Shown here piece after piece: positions 1-6,360 of a DNA stretch of 6,360 nucleotides. The position numbers and the translations under genes were made by a program. The notes under the pieces were generated by a model that was given only the letters and a program-made list of their open reading frames with translations, had not been told where the DNA came from and did not search any database. Numbering within the stretch: position 1 is the stretch's first letter; the number at the start of each line of letters is the position of its first letter. Source of the stretch: a bacterium (GTDB lineage: Bacteria; UBP14; UBA6098; JAFGQG01); the NCBI GenBank assembly GCA_016930435.1, contig JAFGGQ010000054.1, forward strand, positions 1-6,360. Reading direction: 5' to 3'.

Positions 1-1520
1 GAACCATAAAGTAATGTATCCCAATCCGGAGTGAAGCGAAGCATTCTGTCGTAATAGTCCATTCTGTGATAGTCAGCCAATGCTTCCTCCCCGTACAGGG
101 TGAGAATGGCTATATTGTGAAACCTTCGTTTGACCTGGGCGGCTTCTTCAGTCCTCCCTGCTTCAATAAGCTTTTTATGTTTGAATTCAAGTGGCGCGCC
201 CCGTTTTTTGGCTATGGGCCGGATTGTAGTAGAAGGATTACCATCGAAGGAGTACCTTTTAGGTTTGGGAGCCTGCATTTCAGCGGGGAAATCACGTCGG
301 TTAAGAGGCGGAAACATGCCCATCTCAAAATACAATTGGTAATCGTTAAGTTCATCCCCTTCTGTGTATGGATCTGTAGGGTCAGAATTCATCAATATTT
401 CCAGGCGGTCGGAAAGGCCATCGCCATCGGTATCATCCCGGTCAGTTGCCAGGCCTAAAATGGTTTTAGTCTCCGCGCTGAGGTCTTTTTGCGGTAGAAA
501 GCTCTGCAGCAGTGATCGGGTGAAAAGGGTTTTGACCGGATGCTCATTCACGGCATATTTAATAGTATAAGGGTAGGGTTCACTGGAGGGGAAAGGAGCG
601 CTCCCCCTGAATTGGGCACCGCTGAACCAGACTGTTTGATCGATCTGAAAATCCAGTCCTTTCCGGTCGGTCAGCACCACTGATCTTGTGCTTGGAGGCG
701 AAGCATAAATAAGCGTATTCAAGATTTCTTCGCTTCGGCTTGTTTCCTTAAAAGCCAAGGCTTGGAATTCGTAATTGCTGTAACCAACGCCTATCACTGA
801 ATTATCCAGAGGATCCCGACTTTGGTAGAGGCCATGGGTGGACCTCCCCCAGAAAATGGGTTCAGGGCTGACCTGGATCTTCCCATCCGGTGTCATAGCA
901 AAATGGCTTTTGACTGCAAACCAGCTTTCATCCGGCCGATAAGTATGTGGTATTTCCCGGGCGGTCTTTAGATCAATTGCGGTATGATCATAAACCTCCG
1001 ATAGCATTATTTTGGTATGTCCCACAAGAGAGACCTCCCCAAAATTGATATAAACCAGATTGATGCAGACGGTGGTACCGTCGTCCAACCGGATATTCAA
1101 ATTAGGAGCCGCCTCCTGGCTTGAAATAAGTACTTCCTGATCTTCAAGGGAGGATCGGGGTAAGGATTTCTGATAGCCATATTCAGGTATATCCTCCCAG
1201 AGAAGGAAGTTGTCCCGGGCAGGATACAGAGTCCCGATATCACCGAGGAGTTCGAACCGATCACATTGGTAATGAATGGGAATAATTTTGGAGTTTAGTA
1301 TGGTATTCTGATCGGAATACAGGGAATAAATTACGAACATATCTCCGGGCCCATTAAGCGCATTGTCGAAAGGGATGGTTTCGTGGTCAGACAGATTTGC
1401 CGGTAAATTAAGGGGAATCTCTACCTTACCCGGGGGGGAATGCCGGTATTGACCGAAGACCAGATTAGTAACCAGCATAATCAAGATTAAACTACCTGTA
1501 ATTGCTTTAAGTCTTAGCAT
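1..1520 (-). CDS. Exported protein of unknown function with a thrombospondin type-3-like calcium loop (3' end outside window)
   Basis: The frame reads without a stop from the ATG at 1518-1520 to the left edge, giving 506 codons of a longer protein. The start is supported by an AGGCGG ribosome-binding site six bases upstream and by a signal peptide directly after it: MLRLK, a hydrophobic run to about residue 22, and likely cleavage after VFG (residues 21-23). The mature part begins QYRHSPPGKVEIPL. Most of the chain is rich in aromatic and beta-prone residues and I recognise no family. Residues 360-371 (DRDDTDGDGLSD) match the bacterial thrombospondin type-3 calcium loop. They are followed by SDPTDP (379-384) and a decayed second copy, YTEGDELND (385-393). 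Such loops are known to bind calcium and often act as rigid linkers in exported proteins. After the loops the chain becomes more charged and partly helical (about 440-485). It begins 34 bases after the tail-fibre-like gene on the same strand, so co-transcription is likely. The function is not known. Confidence 0.85.
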   Translation of the reverse strand, partial: MLRLKAITGSLILIMLVTNLVFGQYRHSPPGKVEIPLNLPANLSDHETIPFDNALNGPGDMFVIYSLYSDQNTILNSKIIPIHYQCDRFELLGDIGTLYPARDNFLLWEDIPEYGYQKSLPRSSLEDQEVLISSQEAAPNLNIRLDDGTTVCINLVYINFGEVSLVGHTKIMLSEVYDHTAIDLKTAREIPHTYRPDESWFAVKSHFAMTPDGKIQVSPEPIFWGRSTHGLYQSRDPLDNSVIGVGYSNYEFQALAFKETSRSEEILNTLIYASPPSTRSVVLTDRKGLDFQIDQTVWFSGAQFRGSAPFPSSEPYPYTIKYAVNEHPVKTLFTRSLLQSFLPQKDLSAETKTILGLATDRDDTDGDGLSDRLEILMNSDPTDPYTEGDELNDYQLYFEMGMFPPLNRRDFPAEMQAPKPKRYSFDGNPSTTIRPIAKKRGAPLEFKHKKLIEAGRTEEAAQVKRRFHNIAILTLYGEEALADYHRMDYYDRMLRFTPDWDTLLYG

Positions 1521-1526
1521 TGTAAG

Positions 1527-1532
1527 CCGCCT
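1527..1532 (-). promoter_or_regulatory. Ribosome-binding site of the left-edge exported-protein gene
   Basis: On the minus strand AGGCGG stands six bases before the ATG at 1520, one mismatch from the consensus AGGAGG. It fixes this start. The same frame upstream is closed by a TAA in the last codons of the preceding gene, and the ATG at 1544-1546 is out of frame. The 34-base gap holds no terminator-like hairpin, so the two genes are probably on one transcript. Confidence 0.55.
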
Positions 1533-1554
1533 GTTAATATTTTCATCGTTTGTA

Positions 1555-2121
1555 TCAGTATTTTATGATATAATTTAATACTCTATACGGTTGTAAATTA
1601 TTGTGAGCATCCCCACCACCTTGAGAGCTAATGGAATGATCATGTTCACCGGTATAGTTGCTAAACGCTCTGCCTCTCCAGCGCTCATCGCCAGGATCCG
1701 AATTTGACCCCCCGCCAAAATCCAGATCTACTGTCTCATCGCCAGGGTAATATCTATCTCTGAAAGTTAAACCGTCAGCAGAAGTGCCTTCCAGATAATG
1801 GTGATGTTCGCCATTATCACCAGTTGATCCTCCGTGGTTGTGACTAGGCATTTCTGAAATGGTTAGGGTATGATATTTTTCGCCACCATTATCGTTAAGA
1901 TTATCGAAATCACTATCACTGCCGTTAATTCCAACAATTACTCGTCCTTTCAGATTCGGGACATTGAAGGTAGATCCGCTACCTCCATAGGTATAACCAA
2001 TAATCGTATGTAAGTCATTATATGTTGTTGTAGAATAAGATGTCCCATCGCATAATAACCAACCATCCGGGGCACTGCTACCGGCATAAGGAACCACTGT
2101 ACCAACTGGCATAACCCAGCC
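1555..2121 (-). other. Phage tail-collar (Mdp-like) tip domain with histidine-rich C-terminus
   Basis: This covers residues 941-1128 of the fibre-like protein. The collar signature is clear: MPVGTVVPYAG, PDGWLLCDG, FNVPNLKGRV, then GEKYHTLTISEMPSHNH and a final AHNNLQPYRVLNYIIKY. This order matches the tail-collar family (Pfam Phage Tail Collar; microcystin-dependent-protein type). In T4 gp12 related His-x-His pairs from three chains hold a metal ion at the fibre axis. Here HNH, HHH and HDH are separated by a glycine- and aspartate-rich stretch (about 1052-1090), which is probably an exposed loop. Metal binding is inferred from the family. Confidence 0.85.
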
Positions 2122-4941
2122 CGTCTTGTCCTTTATCCTTCCATTTACATCGAGTTTCGTGGTGGGTGAGGTTCTGCCAATACCCACATTTCCACTGAAG
2201 TAGGTTCTATCCCCTTCGAAGTATCCGGCGTAACCATTTGTTGCAGAAGCTGTGGCATAGAGTCCGTACCCAACACCTTGTCCATATAGTGCATAACCTT
2301 CTGTTGCAGTTGCTCTACCATAAACACCATAGGTTAGCGCTTTACCATAAACACCATAGCCGTTTGAGAGTTCCACTTCGCCATAAACGCCATAATTTTT
2401 CCCGATGCCGTAAACACCATAGCCGGTACCCCCTGCTCCGGGTGCATCTCCATCGCCGAAAACACCATAAACTACGTCACCGCCCATTCCTAAACCCATC
2501 ACCCCGATGAATTCAGAGCCGGGTGAAACAGTGCCGGCTGTAGCAGCAGCAGCCCGTAAACCTACCCCATCTGATGCTGAAGCTCCCCGCCGGTCAATAT
2601 ACATTCCATACCAGGGATTTCCTCCCCCTCCTAAAGCAGTGTTTACATCATAAAGCTTAACTCCGATTAAAGAGTCGGCATCAAATATTTTAAAATCAAT
2701 AACATCATCCACTGAAGGGGTTAAATATCCACTGTAATCCTGCCAGGTATTGACAATAGAGCCGATATTGGTACCCGGTCCCCAGTCCGTACCATTCCAT
2801 TCCAAAACATCTCCGGCAATTGGGCTATCACCATTCACATCACCAAGGTCAGAGATATCCGAAGTATTTAGCATGGTTTCGAAATTGTAAGGTTGCCATG
2901 TGGTGCCGTCAAACCGGAATATCTGGTCGCTGGCTGCCCCGGTAGTGTTCACATCATTCAAATCATTAATACTGTTATCGCTTAAGTCATCCTCATCGAC
3001 GGGGATGATCACATCCTTTTCGATTGAGTGTTCCACCACCCTCAGGGTATGGTACATAGTATCACCGGGAGGCACATCATACCAGATTAGTGAATCTATA
3101 AGCTCGTTGGACATATCCTGGTCGTTATCAAACATGGGTTTCCAGATGCTGTCTTCGTTATCCCAGGCGAGCGCCATATCGGTAGAGAAAGTTCCGATTT
3201 CAACGTCAACCAGATCATCCAGGCTCCAATTAACCGTTGCGTAAGAGTTAAGCGTATCCCAACTGACTTCAAGAGGATTCCCTGCGGTTCCATCCCCGAG
3301 CAGGGATGTATCGGTAAAGACGATCTGGGTACCCCAGTTATCGCCGAGCGATCCGGAATCCAGGGCCATGGGGCGCCATTGGCCGGCGGCTTCCACCCAG
3401 GTCAGAATTTGTCCATCAGCTCCGCCGGCAGTATTTACGTTATTTAGATCATCCAGGACTATATTATTGTTGATATAGGTTTCCAGCGTTTGCCATTGAA
3501 TTCCCAGGGGTTGAGCAGGGGTTCCATCACCAGTTAAGGAAGTGTTATGAGTAACCACCTGGGTACCCCAGTTGTCAGCGCCGGCGGGACCGCCCACATC
3601 ATTGGATGGTCTCCACTCGCCGGCAACCGCGATCCATTTTAACACCTGGCCATCGACCACTCCGGAGGTATCCACATCCTCAAGGTCATTTAACTGGAAG
3701 GCTCCGGTCAAATCAATGGTTTGCCAATCGCAATTACCTTCTCCATCCGCCATCAAAACCTGGTTTGAATCGCCGAAACCGGTTCCGAAATCGATACCGC
3801 TGTTTATTTTAAGATTCCCTTCGGAATAAAAAGCATAGTCTGCCCCGCCATCAACCACATGTAACGGATATTGGGGAGAGGCGGTGCCAATTCCCACGAA
3901 ATCGGTAGTATTATAAACATAATTGTTTGCATCGTCGATGAGCCAGTCCTCATCATCCACGTTGTCAATGTTATCATCGAATCCGGTTGGGATGTTGCGT
4001 AAACTTTCCCAGTAAGCGATTGCGGTATCTAAATCATCGCCGTCAGCGATGTCAGCGGGGATATTTTTAAGAAAGTTCCAATCGGCAATGGTGGTATCGA
4101 TGTCGTCGATGCCATCAGCAAAATCTGGAGGAATATTTCGAATACTGTCCCAGTAGGCGGTCATAGTATCTACCTTCAGGGAATCGGGTGTGCCGATAAT
4201 ATCCTCCCAGAGGATTGCGCCGGTGCTGTCCGCATAGAGAACAGTGATGTCATCGGGTACCTGGGCGTCGCGTATCATCCCGATAAGGTTATTGAATAGG
4301 TGGGAATGTTCGGTAATGGAATAATTGGTCAGTGTATCCCAATCAACCATCAGGGGAGAAGCAGCGGTGCCGTTTCCGATCAATGATGGGTTATGTACAA
4401 CGACCTGCGAGCCCCAGTTGTCGCCGGTGGAGTCGGTGGCAAGGCCGGTGGGCTGCCATTCCCCGGCAGCCTGATTCCAACGCAGCACATCGCCATTGAG
4501 AATGCCTGCTATATTTACATCGCCTATATCATCCAGGTTATTATCAGACAGATCGTCCTGTTCGAGCCCGGGTACAGAATCGACCGAACCTGCCCGAATG
4601 GCATAAGGGCTTGAACTGAGCTGAACCCGGGGCGCCAGAGTGTCCCTTTCTACCTCAAGGGAGAGCCAGTATTGCTCACTGAAATTCAGGGTAATAGGGT
4701 TAAGCGAACCCAGTAAAGCATCGAAAAGACCGTTTTGAACTATAATGCCTGTATGGGTCTCCTCCCAGAGCATTGTTCCCGCAGCGGGATCGTCATAGAG
4801 ACGAAAAACGATCTCAACGGTATCGTTTATTCCCACTCCGGCTAACGAGGTTAACCGACCCTGGTAAGCGATCTCCATGGGTACTCCCCAACAGAGACCA
4901 GTAAATAAAAATAGGGATAAAATGGTAATGGCTTTCTTCAT
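1555..4941 (-). CDS. Exported tail-fibre-like repeat protein with C-terminal phage tail-collar domain
   Basis: The frame extends upstream to 5028, but the ATG at 4939-4941 is the better start. It has a strong AAGGAG six bases upstream and opens a signal peptide (MKKAITILSLFLFTGLCWG, cleavage after residue 19). The product is 1128 residues. In order it has: an N-terminal domain (about 22-118) opening with AYQGRL and closing with SSSPYAIRA, a type common in exported proteins of environmental bacteria; shaft repeats with the core L.DL.DVNT.G..DGQ.L.W....G.W.P (136-208, 417-490, 496-568, weaker at 574-618, 658-694 and 696-728); three W..L.NIP..FADG units (258-326); a VGIGTASP segment (349-362); a Tyr-Gly repeat block (823-911); VGIGRTSPTTKLDVNGRI (about 919-936); and a tail-collar domain with PDGWLLCDG and FNVPNLKGRV (about 941-1004). 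The histidine-rich end includes HNH (1034-1036), HHH (1046-1048) and HDH (1100-1102), and closes with NLQPYRVLNYIIKY. In phage the collar and VGIG modules belong to trimeric fibres. By inference this is a trimeric surface or secreted adhesin-like fibre. There is no transmembrane anchor and no neighbouring phage gene. The ligand is unknown. Confidence 0.9.
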   Translation of the reverse strand: MKKAITILSLFLFTGLCWGVPMEIAYQGRLTSLAGVGINDTVEIVFRLYDDPAAGTMLWEETHTGIIVQNGLFDALLGSLNPITLNFSEQYWLSLEVERDTLAPRVQLSSSPYAIRAGSVDSVPGLEQDDLSDNNLDDIGDVNIAGILNGDVLRWNQAAGEWQPTGLATDSTGDNWGSQVVVHNPSLIGNGTAASPLMVDWDTLTNYSITEHSHLFNNLIGMIRDAQVPDDITVLYADSTGAILWEDIIGTPDSLKVDTMTAYWDSIRNIPPDFADGIDDIDTTIADWNFLKNIPADIADGDDLDTAIAYWESLRNIPTGFDDNIDNVDDEDWLIDDANNYVYNTTDFVGIGTASPQYPLHVVDGGADYAFYSEGNLKINSGIDFGTGFGDSNQVLMADGEGNCDWQTIDLTGAFQLNDLEDVDTSGVVDGQVLKWIAVAGEWRPSNDVGGPAGADNWGTQVVTHNTSLTGDGTPAQPLGIQWQTLETYINNNIVLDDLNNVNTAGGADGQILTWVEAAGQWRPMALDSGSLGDNWGTQIVFTDTSLLGDGTAGNPLEVSWDTLNSYATVNWSLDDLVDVEIGTFSTDMALAWDNEDSIWKPMFDNDQDMSNELIDSLIWYDVPPGDTMYHTLRVVEHSIEKDVIIPVDEDDLSDNSINDLNDVNTTGAASDQIFRFDGTTWQPYNFETMLNTSDISDLGDVNGDSPIAGDVLEWNGTDWGPGTNIGSIVNTWQDYSGYLTPSVDDVIDFKIFDADSLIGVKLYDVNTALGGGGNPWYGMYIDRRGASASDGVGLRAAAATAGTVSPGSEFIGVMGLGMGGDVVYGVFGDGDAPGAGGTGYGVYGIGKNYGVYGEVELSNGYGVYGKALTYGVYGRATATEGYALYGQGVGYGLYATASATNGYAGYFEGDRTYFSGNVGIGRTSPTTKLDVNGRIKDKTGWVMPVGTVVPYAGSSAPDGWLLCDGTSYSTTTYNDLHTIIGYTYGGSGSTFNVPNLKGRVIVGINGSDSDFDNLNDNGGEKYHTLTISEMPSHNHGGSTGDNGEHHHYLEGTSADGLTFRDRYYPGDETVDLDFGGGSNSDPGDERWRGRAFSNYTGEHDHSISSQGGGDAHNNLQPYRVLNYIIKY
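2209..2475 (-). repeat. Tyr-Gly (GVYG) repeat block within the fibre-like gene
   Basis: Residues 823-911 repeat YG(V/L)YG-type motifs every 8-18 residues: VVYGVFG, GYGVYG, NYGVYG, GYGVYG, TYGVYG, GYALYG, GYGLYA, GYAGYF. At the DNA level the plus strand shows a 16-base identity (accataaacaccatag) at 2317-2332 and 2344-2359, with close variants at 2381-2394, 2408-2422 and 2458-2472. Similar repeats precede the VGIG..SP..KLDVNG neck in many tail-fibre-like proteins and probably form a beta-rich shaft. Confidence 0.8.
3238..3693 (-). repeat. Tandem pair of about 73-residue shaft repeats
   Basis: Residues 417-490 and 496-568 of the fibre-like protein are two adjacent copies. Each runs from L.DL..V.T.G..DGQ.L.W..AAG.WRP through DNWGTQ(V/I)V to SL.GDGT...PL...W.TL..Y. 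The copies share most motif residues but differ at many DNA positions, so the duplication is old. A third copy lies apart at 4318-4536. Confidence 0.8.
3964..4170 (-). repeat. Three tandem 'W..L.NIP' units of about 23 residues
   Basis: Residues 258-326 contain AYWDSIRNIPPDFADGID, ADWNFLKNIPADIADGDD and AYWESLRNIPTGFDDNID in register. This short unit is frequent in tail-fibre-like exported proteins, and it sits between shaft repeat 1 and the VGIGTASP segment. It is acidic and aspartate-rich. Calcium-dependent folding is possible but not shown. Confidence 0.75.
4318..4536 (-). repeat. First, separated copy of the about 73-residue shaft repeat
   Basis: Residues 136-208 (LDDIGDVNIAG, then DVLRWNQAAGEWQP, DNWGSQVV and PSLIGNGTAASPL) match the tandem pair at 3238-3693 motif for motif. 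About 208 residues of other modules separate it from that pair, which points to module insertion or shuffling within the shaft. Confidence 0.75.
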
Positions 4942-4947
4942 CGGGAA

Positions 4948-4953
4948 CTCCTT
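4948..4953 (-). promoter_or_regulatory. Ribosome-binding site that decides the start of the fibre-like gene
   Basis: AAGGAG on the minus strand lies six bases upstream of the ATG at 4941, within AAGAAGGAG. It favours that ATG over the more upstream one at 5028, whose extra 29 residues would put charged, non-signal sequence in front of a normal signal peptide. Confidence 0.8.
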
Positions 4954-5069
4954 CTTAAATTGTTTTGCGGAAAAACGAGTTGAATAAAAAAATATTTCAG
5001 GCTTATAAGGGATATAAAAGGGAACCAATAATCAGCTAAGCGCGGATGTATGTCAGAATTGTTAATTAA

Positions 5070-5099
5070 ATTGTATGTGTCCATTTATCTAAAACTCAA
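5070..5099 (-). promoter_or_regulatory. Possible sigma-70-like promoter for the fibre-like gene
   Basis: On the minus strand TTGAGT (5094-5099) and TACAAT (5070-5075) are separated by 18 bases, matching the consensus at 4 and 5 of 6 positions. Transcription would begin near 5063 and leave a leader of about 120 bases. In AT-rich DNA such matches occur by chance, and the promoter consensus of the host is unknown. Confidence 0.3.
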
Positions 5100-5277
5100 A
5101 ATTGTCAAGATGTTTCAATAAGTTTATCCAGCCTTCTAAAAGAACCTGATACCTCAGTTAATTGAAATAGTAAATGTATATTTTAATAACAGAAATACAA
5201 TAAAAAAAATATTTTATGTACAAAATTAGTTGCAAAAAAATGGTTCTATGGATTAATAGTCCAAATAAAATGGATAA

Positions 5278-5346
5278 AAGGATGGTATTCCTGCTATTGA
5301 AGACCCCAAATTCAGCCTGGCATCCGCTTATTCATTTCCCGATAAA
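5278..5346 (+). pseudogene. In-frame N-terminal remnant of the DUF3179 domain lacking a start codon
   Basis: The frame of the downstream gene is open here for 23 codons and reads K, then DGIPAIEDPKF, then SLASAYSFPDK, running straight into the ATG at 5347. DGIPAI.(D/N)P.F is the usual opening of DUF3179 proteins, so this is coding ancestry and not leader. A TAA at 5275-5277 closes the frame just upstream, and no ATG, GTG or TTG lies between. A -1 shift at the A run 5276-5279 would join it to the frame starting with ATG at 5216, but that frame gives no signal peptide and has no ribosome-binding site. Confidence 0.65.
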
Positions 5347-6216
5347 ATGGGATTTTTCCTGGGAATTAAACTCGGTGATCAGGTCAAAGCATATCCAATC
5401 TCCATTTTAAACTGGCATGAGGCAGTTAATGACAGGATTGATGACTATTATTACAGCATTTCCTATTGCCCTCTTACCGGTTCCGGGATAGTATGGGATC
5501 GTAGTTACGGGGAGGATGTCAATGGTTTTGGAGTAACAGGCTTGCTCTATAATTCAAATCTGATACTCTACGACCGGTTAACCAACAGCCACTGGTCTCA
5601 GATGAAAATGCAGTCCGTTCGAGGTGACCGGGCGGGTGAGATTGCGCTTCTTTATCCACTGGTGGAAATGACCTGGGAGGCTTGGCAGGCGATGTTCCCA
5701 GGGTCTTCTGTGTTGAATACACAGACTGGTTACAGCAGGCCCTACGGACAATATCCTTATGATGATTACCGCGAAAACAATGATCTGCTTATGGTAGAAA
5801 TGGCACATAACGATGGCCGTTTGCCAGGCAAAACACGGATACACGGTATCATCCATGATGACCAGGCAGTCGCTTTTCTGCCCCAGGAATTCCCCGATAG
5901 TATTGCCATTTGCAATTCACATCTCTTTGGTGAGCCGATCCTGATAGGAGGGTCGGGAGCCATGGGATGCGTAATTAGTTATTACCGTACTATGGAAGAG
6001 GACGTGGTGCTTGAATTCAAAGCTGTTCAGGAAGCCCTTCCGGTAATCATGACCGATAATGAGGGGAATTTATGGAATATCTTTGGTGAAGCCATTGGCG
6101 GACCCCGGGCGGGAAGCTGTTTGAGATCAACCCGCTGTTTTAATGCATATTGGTTTGCCTGGGCGGCATTCTATCCCCATACCGAGATCAAGAATTTCCA
6201 GGAACTCAACAGATAA
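5347..6216 (+). CDS. DUF3179 domain-containing protein, probably 5'-truncated
   Basis: From the first in-frame ATG the product is 289 residues and carries the DUF3179 motifs in order: KAYPISILNWHEAVND (14-29), SYCPLTGSG (39-47), GVTGLLYNSNLILYDR (62-77), NSHWSQ (80-85), TWEAWQAMFPGSSVLNTQTGYSR (109-131), YGQYPYDDYR (133-142), DGRLPGKTRIHGI (156-168), LWNIFGEAIGGPRAGS (242-257) and AYWFAWAAFYPHTEI (267-281). The family has no settled biochemical role that I can state. Members are often exported and carry a signal peptide or lipoprotein signal, plus about 40-80 residues before the core. Here that part is missing, the ATG has no ribosome-binding site, and conserved family sequence continues upstream of it. 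The ATG at 5347 is therefore probably not the ancestral start. The gene is transcribed away from the fibre unit. Family assignment is firm; whether it is expressed is not. Confidence 0.85.
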   Translation: MGFFLGIKLGDQVKAYPISILNWHEAVNDRIDDYYYSISYCPLTGSGIVWDRSYGEDVNGFGVTGLLYNSNLILYDRLTNSHWSQMKMQSVRGDRAGEIALLYPLVEMTWEAWQAMFPGSSVLNTQTGYSRPYGQYPYDDYRENNDLLMVEMAHNDGRLPGKTRIHGIIHDDQAVAFLPQEFPDSIAICNSHLFGEPILIGGSGAMGCVISYYRTMEEDVVLEFKAVQEALPVIMTDNEGNLWNIFGEAIGGPRAGSCLRSTRCFNAYWFAWAAFYPHTEIKNFQELNR

Positions 6217-6360
6217 AGTGAAGGTTGGGTTTTATTATTTTGGTTCTTTTGCAGTTTAGTCGGATGTTAGAAAGACAGAAATCATAAAAGATTATAACCT
6301 AAATTCTGCATTATCTTTTCTTTAATAAAATTTCGCCTGTTTTTTACGAATTTTTCATTA
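6217..6360. other. 3' flank without a gene
   Basis: No gene is supported here. A weak hairpin can be drawn between 6286-6295 and 6310-6319 (AAAAGAT pairing with ATCTTTT, 14-base loop) and is followed by CTTTAATAAAATTT. The stem is almost all A/T, so it is at best a poor terminator for the DUF3179 gene. Confidence 0.4.

Larger units (their letters stand above)
4942..5277. other. AT-rich divergent intergenic region
   Basis: This stretch separates the two divergent units and holds no convincing gene. All plus-strand frames here are short, and frame 1 has repeated stops at 5227, 5254, 5257, 5266 and 5275. The right half is strongly A+T rich. At 5196-5220 there is an imperfect A/T-only inverted repeat (tacaataaaa against tattttatgta) with little pairing strength. 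Promoters for both units should lie here, but only one weak candidate can be named. Confidence 0.6.

Noticed and set aside
66-570. Three overlapping plus-strand frames near the left edge
   Set aside because: They lie opposite the continuous minus-strand gene, which has a signal peptide, a ribosome-binding site and a calcium-loop motif; the plus-strand frames have no recognisable features.
2238-2510. Plus-strand frame rich in His and Arg
   Set aside because: It is the antisense shadow of the Tyr-Gly repeats; its composition is forced by that repeat and it has no ribosome-binding site.
4882-4941. Lipoprotein signal in the fibre-like protein (Cys at residue 17)
   Set aside because: The residues before the Cys (T-G-L) do not fit the lipobox, and a signal-peptidase I site after WG fits better.
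1555-4941. Prophage origin of the fibre-like gene
   Set aside because: No phage structural, integrase or lysis gene is present and the protein has a Sec signal peptide; wider flanking sequence would be needed to exclude it fully.
4942-5028. Upstream start at 5028, adding 29 residues to the fibre-like protein
   Set aside because: The added residues come before a normal signal peptide, and the strong ribosome-binding site belongs to the ATG at 4941.
5102-5187. Promoter for the DUF3179 gene, from TTGTCA at 5102 or TTGAAA at 5162
   Set aside because: The -35-like hexamers have no good -10 partner at normal spacing, and matches are expected by chance in this AT-rich stretch.
5216-5410. Separate 64-residue plus-strand gene upstream of the DUF3179 gene
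   Set aside because: It has no ribosome-binding site, overlaps conserved DUF3179 coding sequence in another frame, and its product resembles nothing.

Overview
The window holds two transcription units that diverge from an AT-rich spacer at about 4942-5277. It looks like bacterial chromosome of moderate G+C. The proteins resemble exported proteins common in environmental bacteria of the FCB/candidate-phylum type (Marinimicrobia, Cloacimonetes, KSB1 and similar). That placement is an impression from protein style, not a measurement. No RNA gene, CRISPR array, insertion sequence or attachment site was seen.

Left unit, minus strand. A large gene (1555-4941) encodes a 1128-residue exported protein built like a phage tail fibre. 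It has a signal peptide, an N-terminal 'YQGRL' domain, a long shaft of several repeat families, a Tyr-Gly repeat block, a 'VGIG.TSP..KLDVNGRI' neck and a C-terminal phage tail-collar (Mdp-like) tip rich in histidine pairs. After a 34-base gap, a second exported protein starts at 1520 and runs off the left edge of the window. It has 506 codons here with no stop, no recognised family, and one clear thrombospondin type-3-like calcium loop followed by a decayed one. Spacing and orientation suggest the two are co-transcribed and act together outside the cytoplasm, but the sequence does not show what they bind.

Right unit, plus strand. A DUF3179-family protein (5347-6216) has its central and C-terminal motifs intact, but its beginning is damaged or mis-sequenced. 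The conserved family motif that normally precedes the core lies in the same frame at 5281-5313, upstream of the first ATG and just after an in-frame stop at 5275-5277. No standard start codon lies between. The gene is therefore 5'-truncated, frameshifted or affected by a sequencing indel. The last 144 bases carry no gene.

The point most worth following is a cell-exported, non-prophage tail-fibre-like protein with a collar tip and a co-oriented calcium-loop partner. No complete new system can be shown from this window alone.
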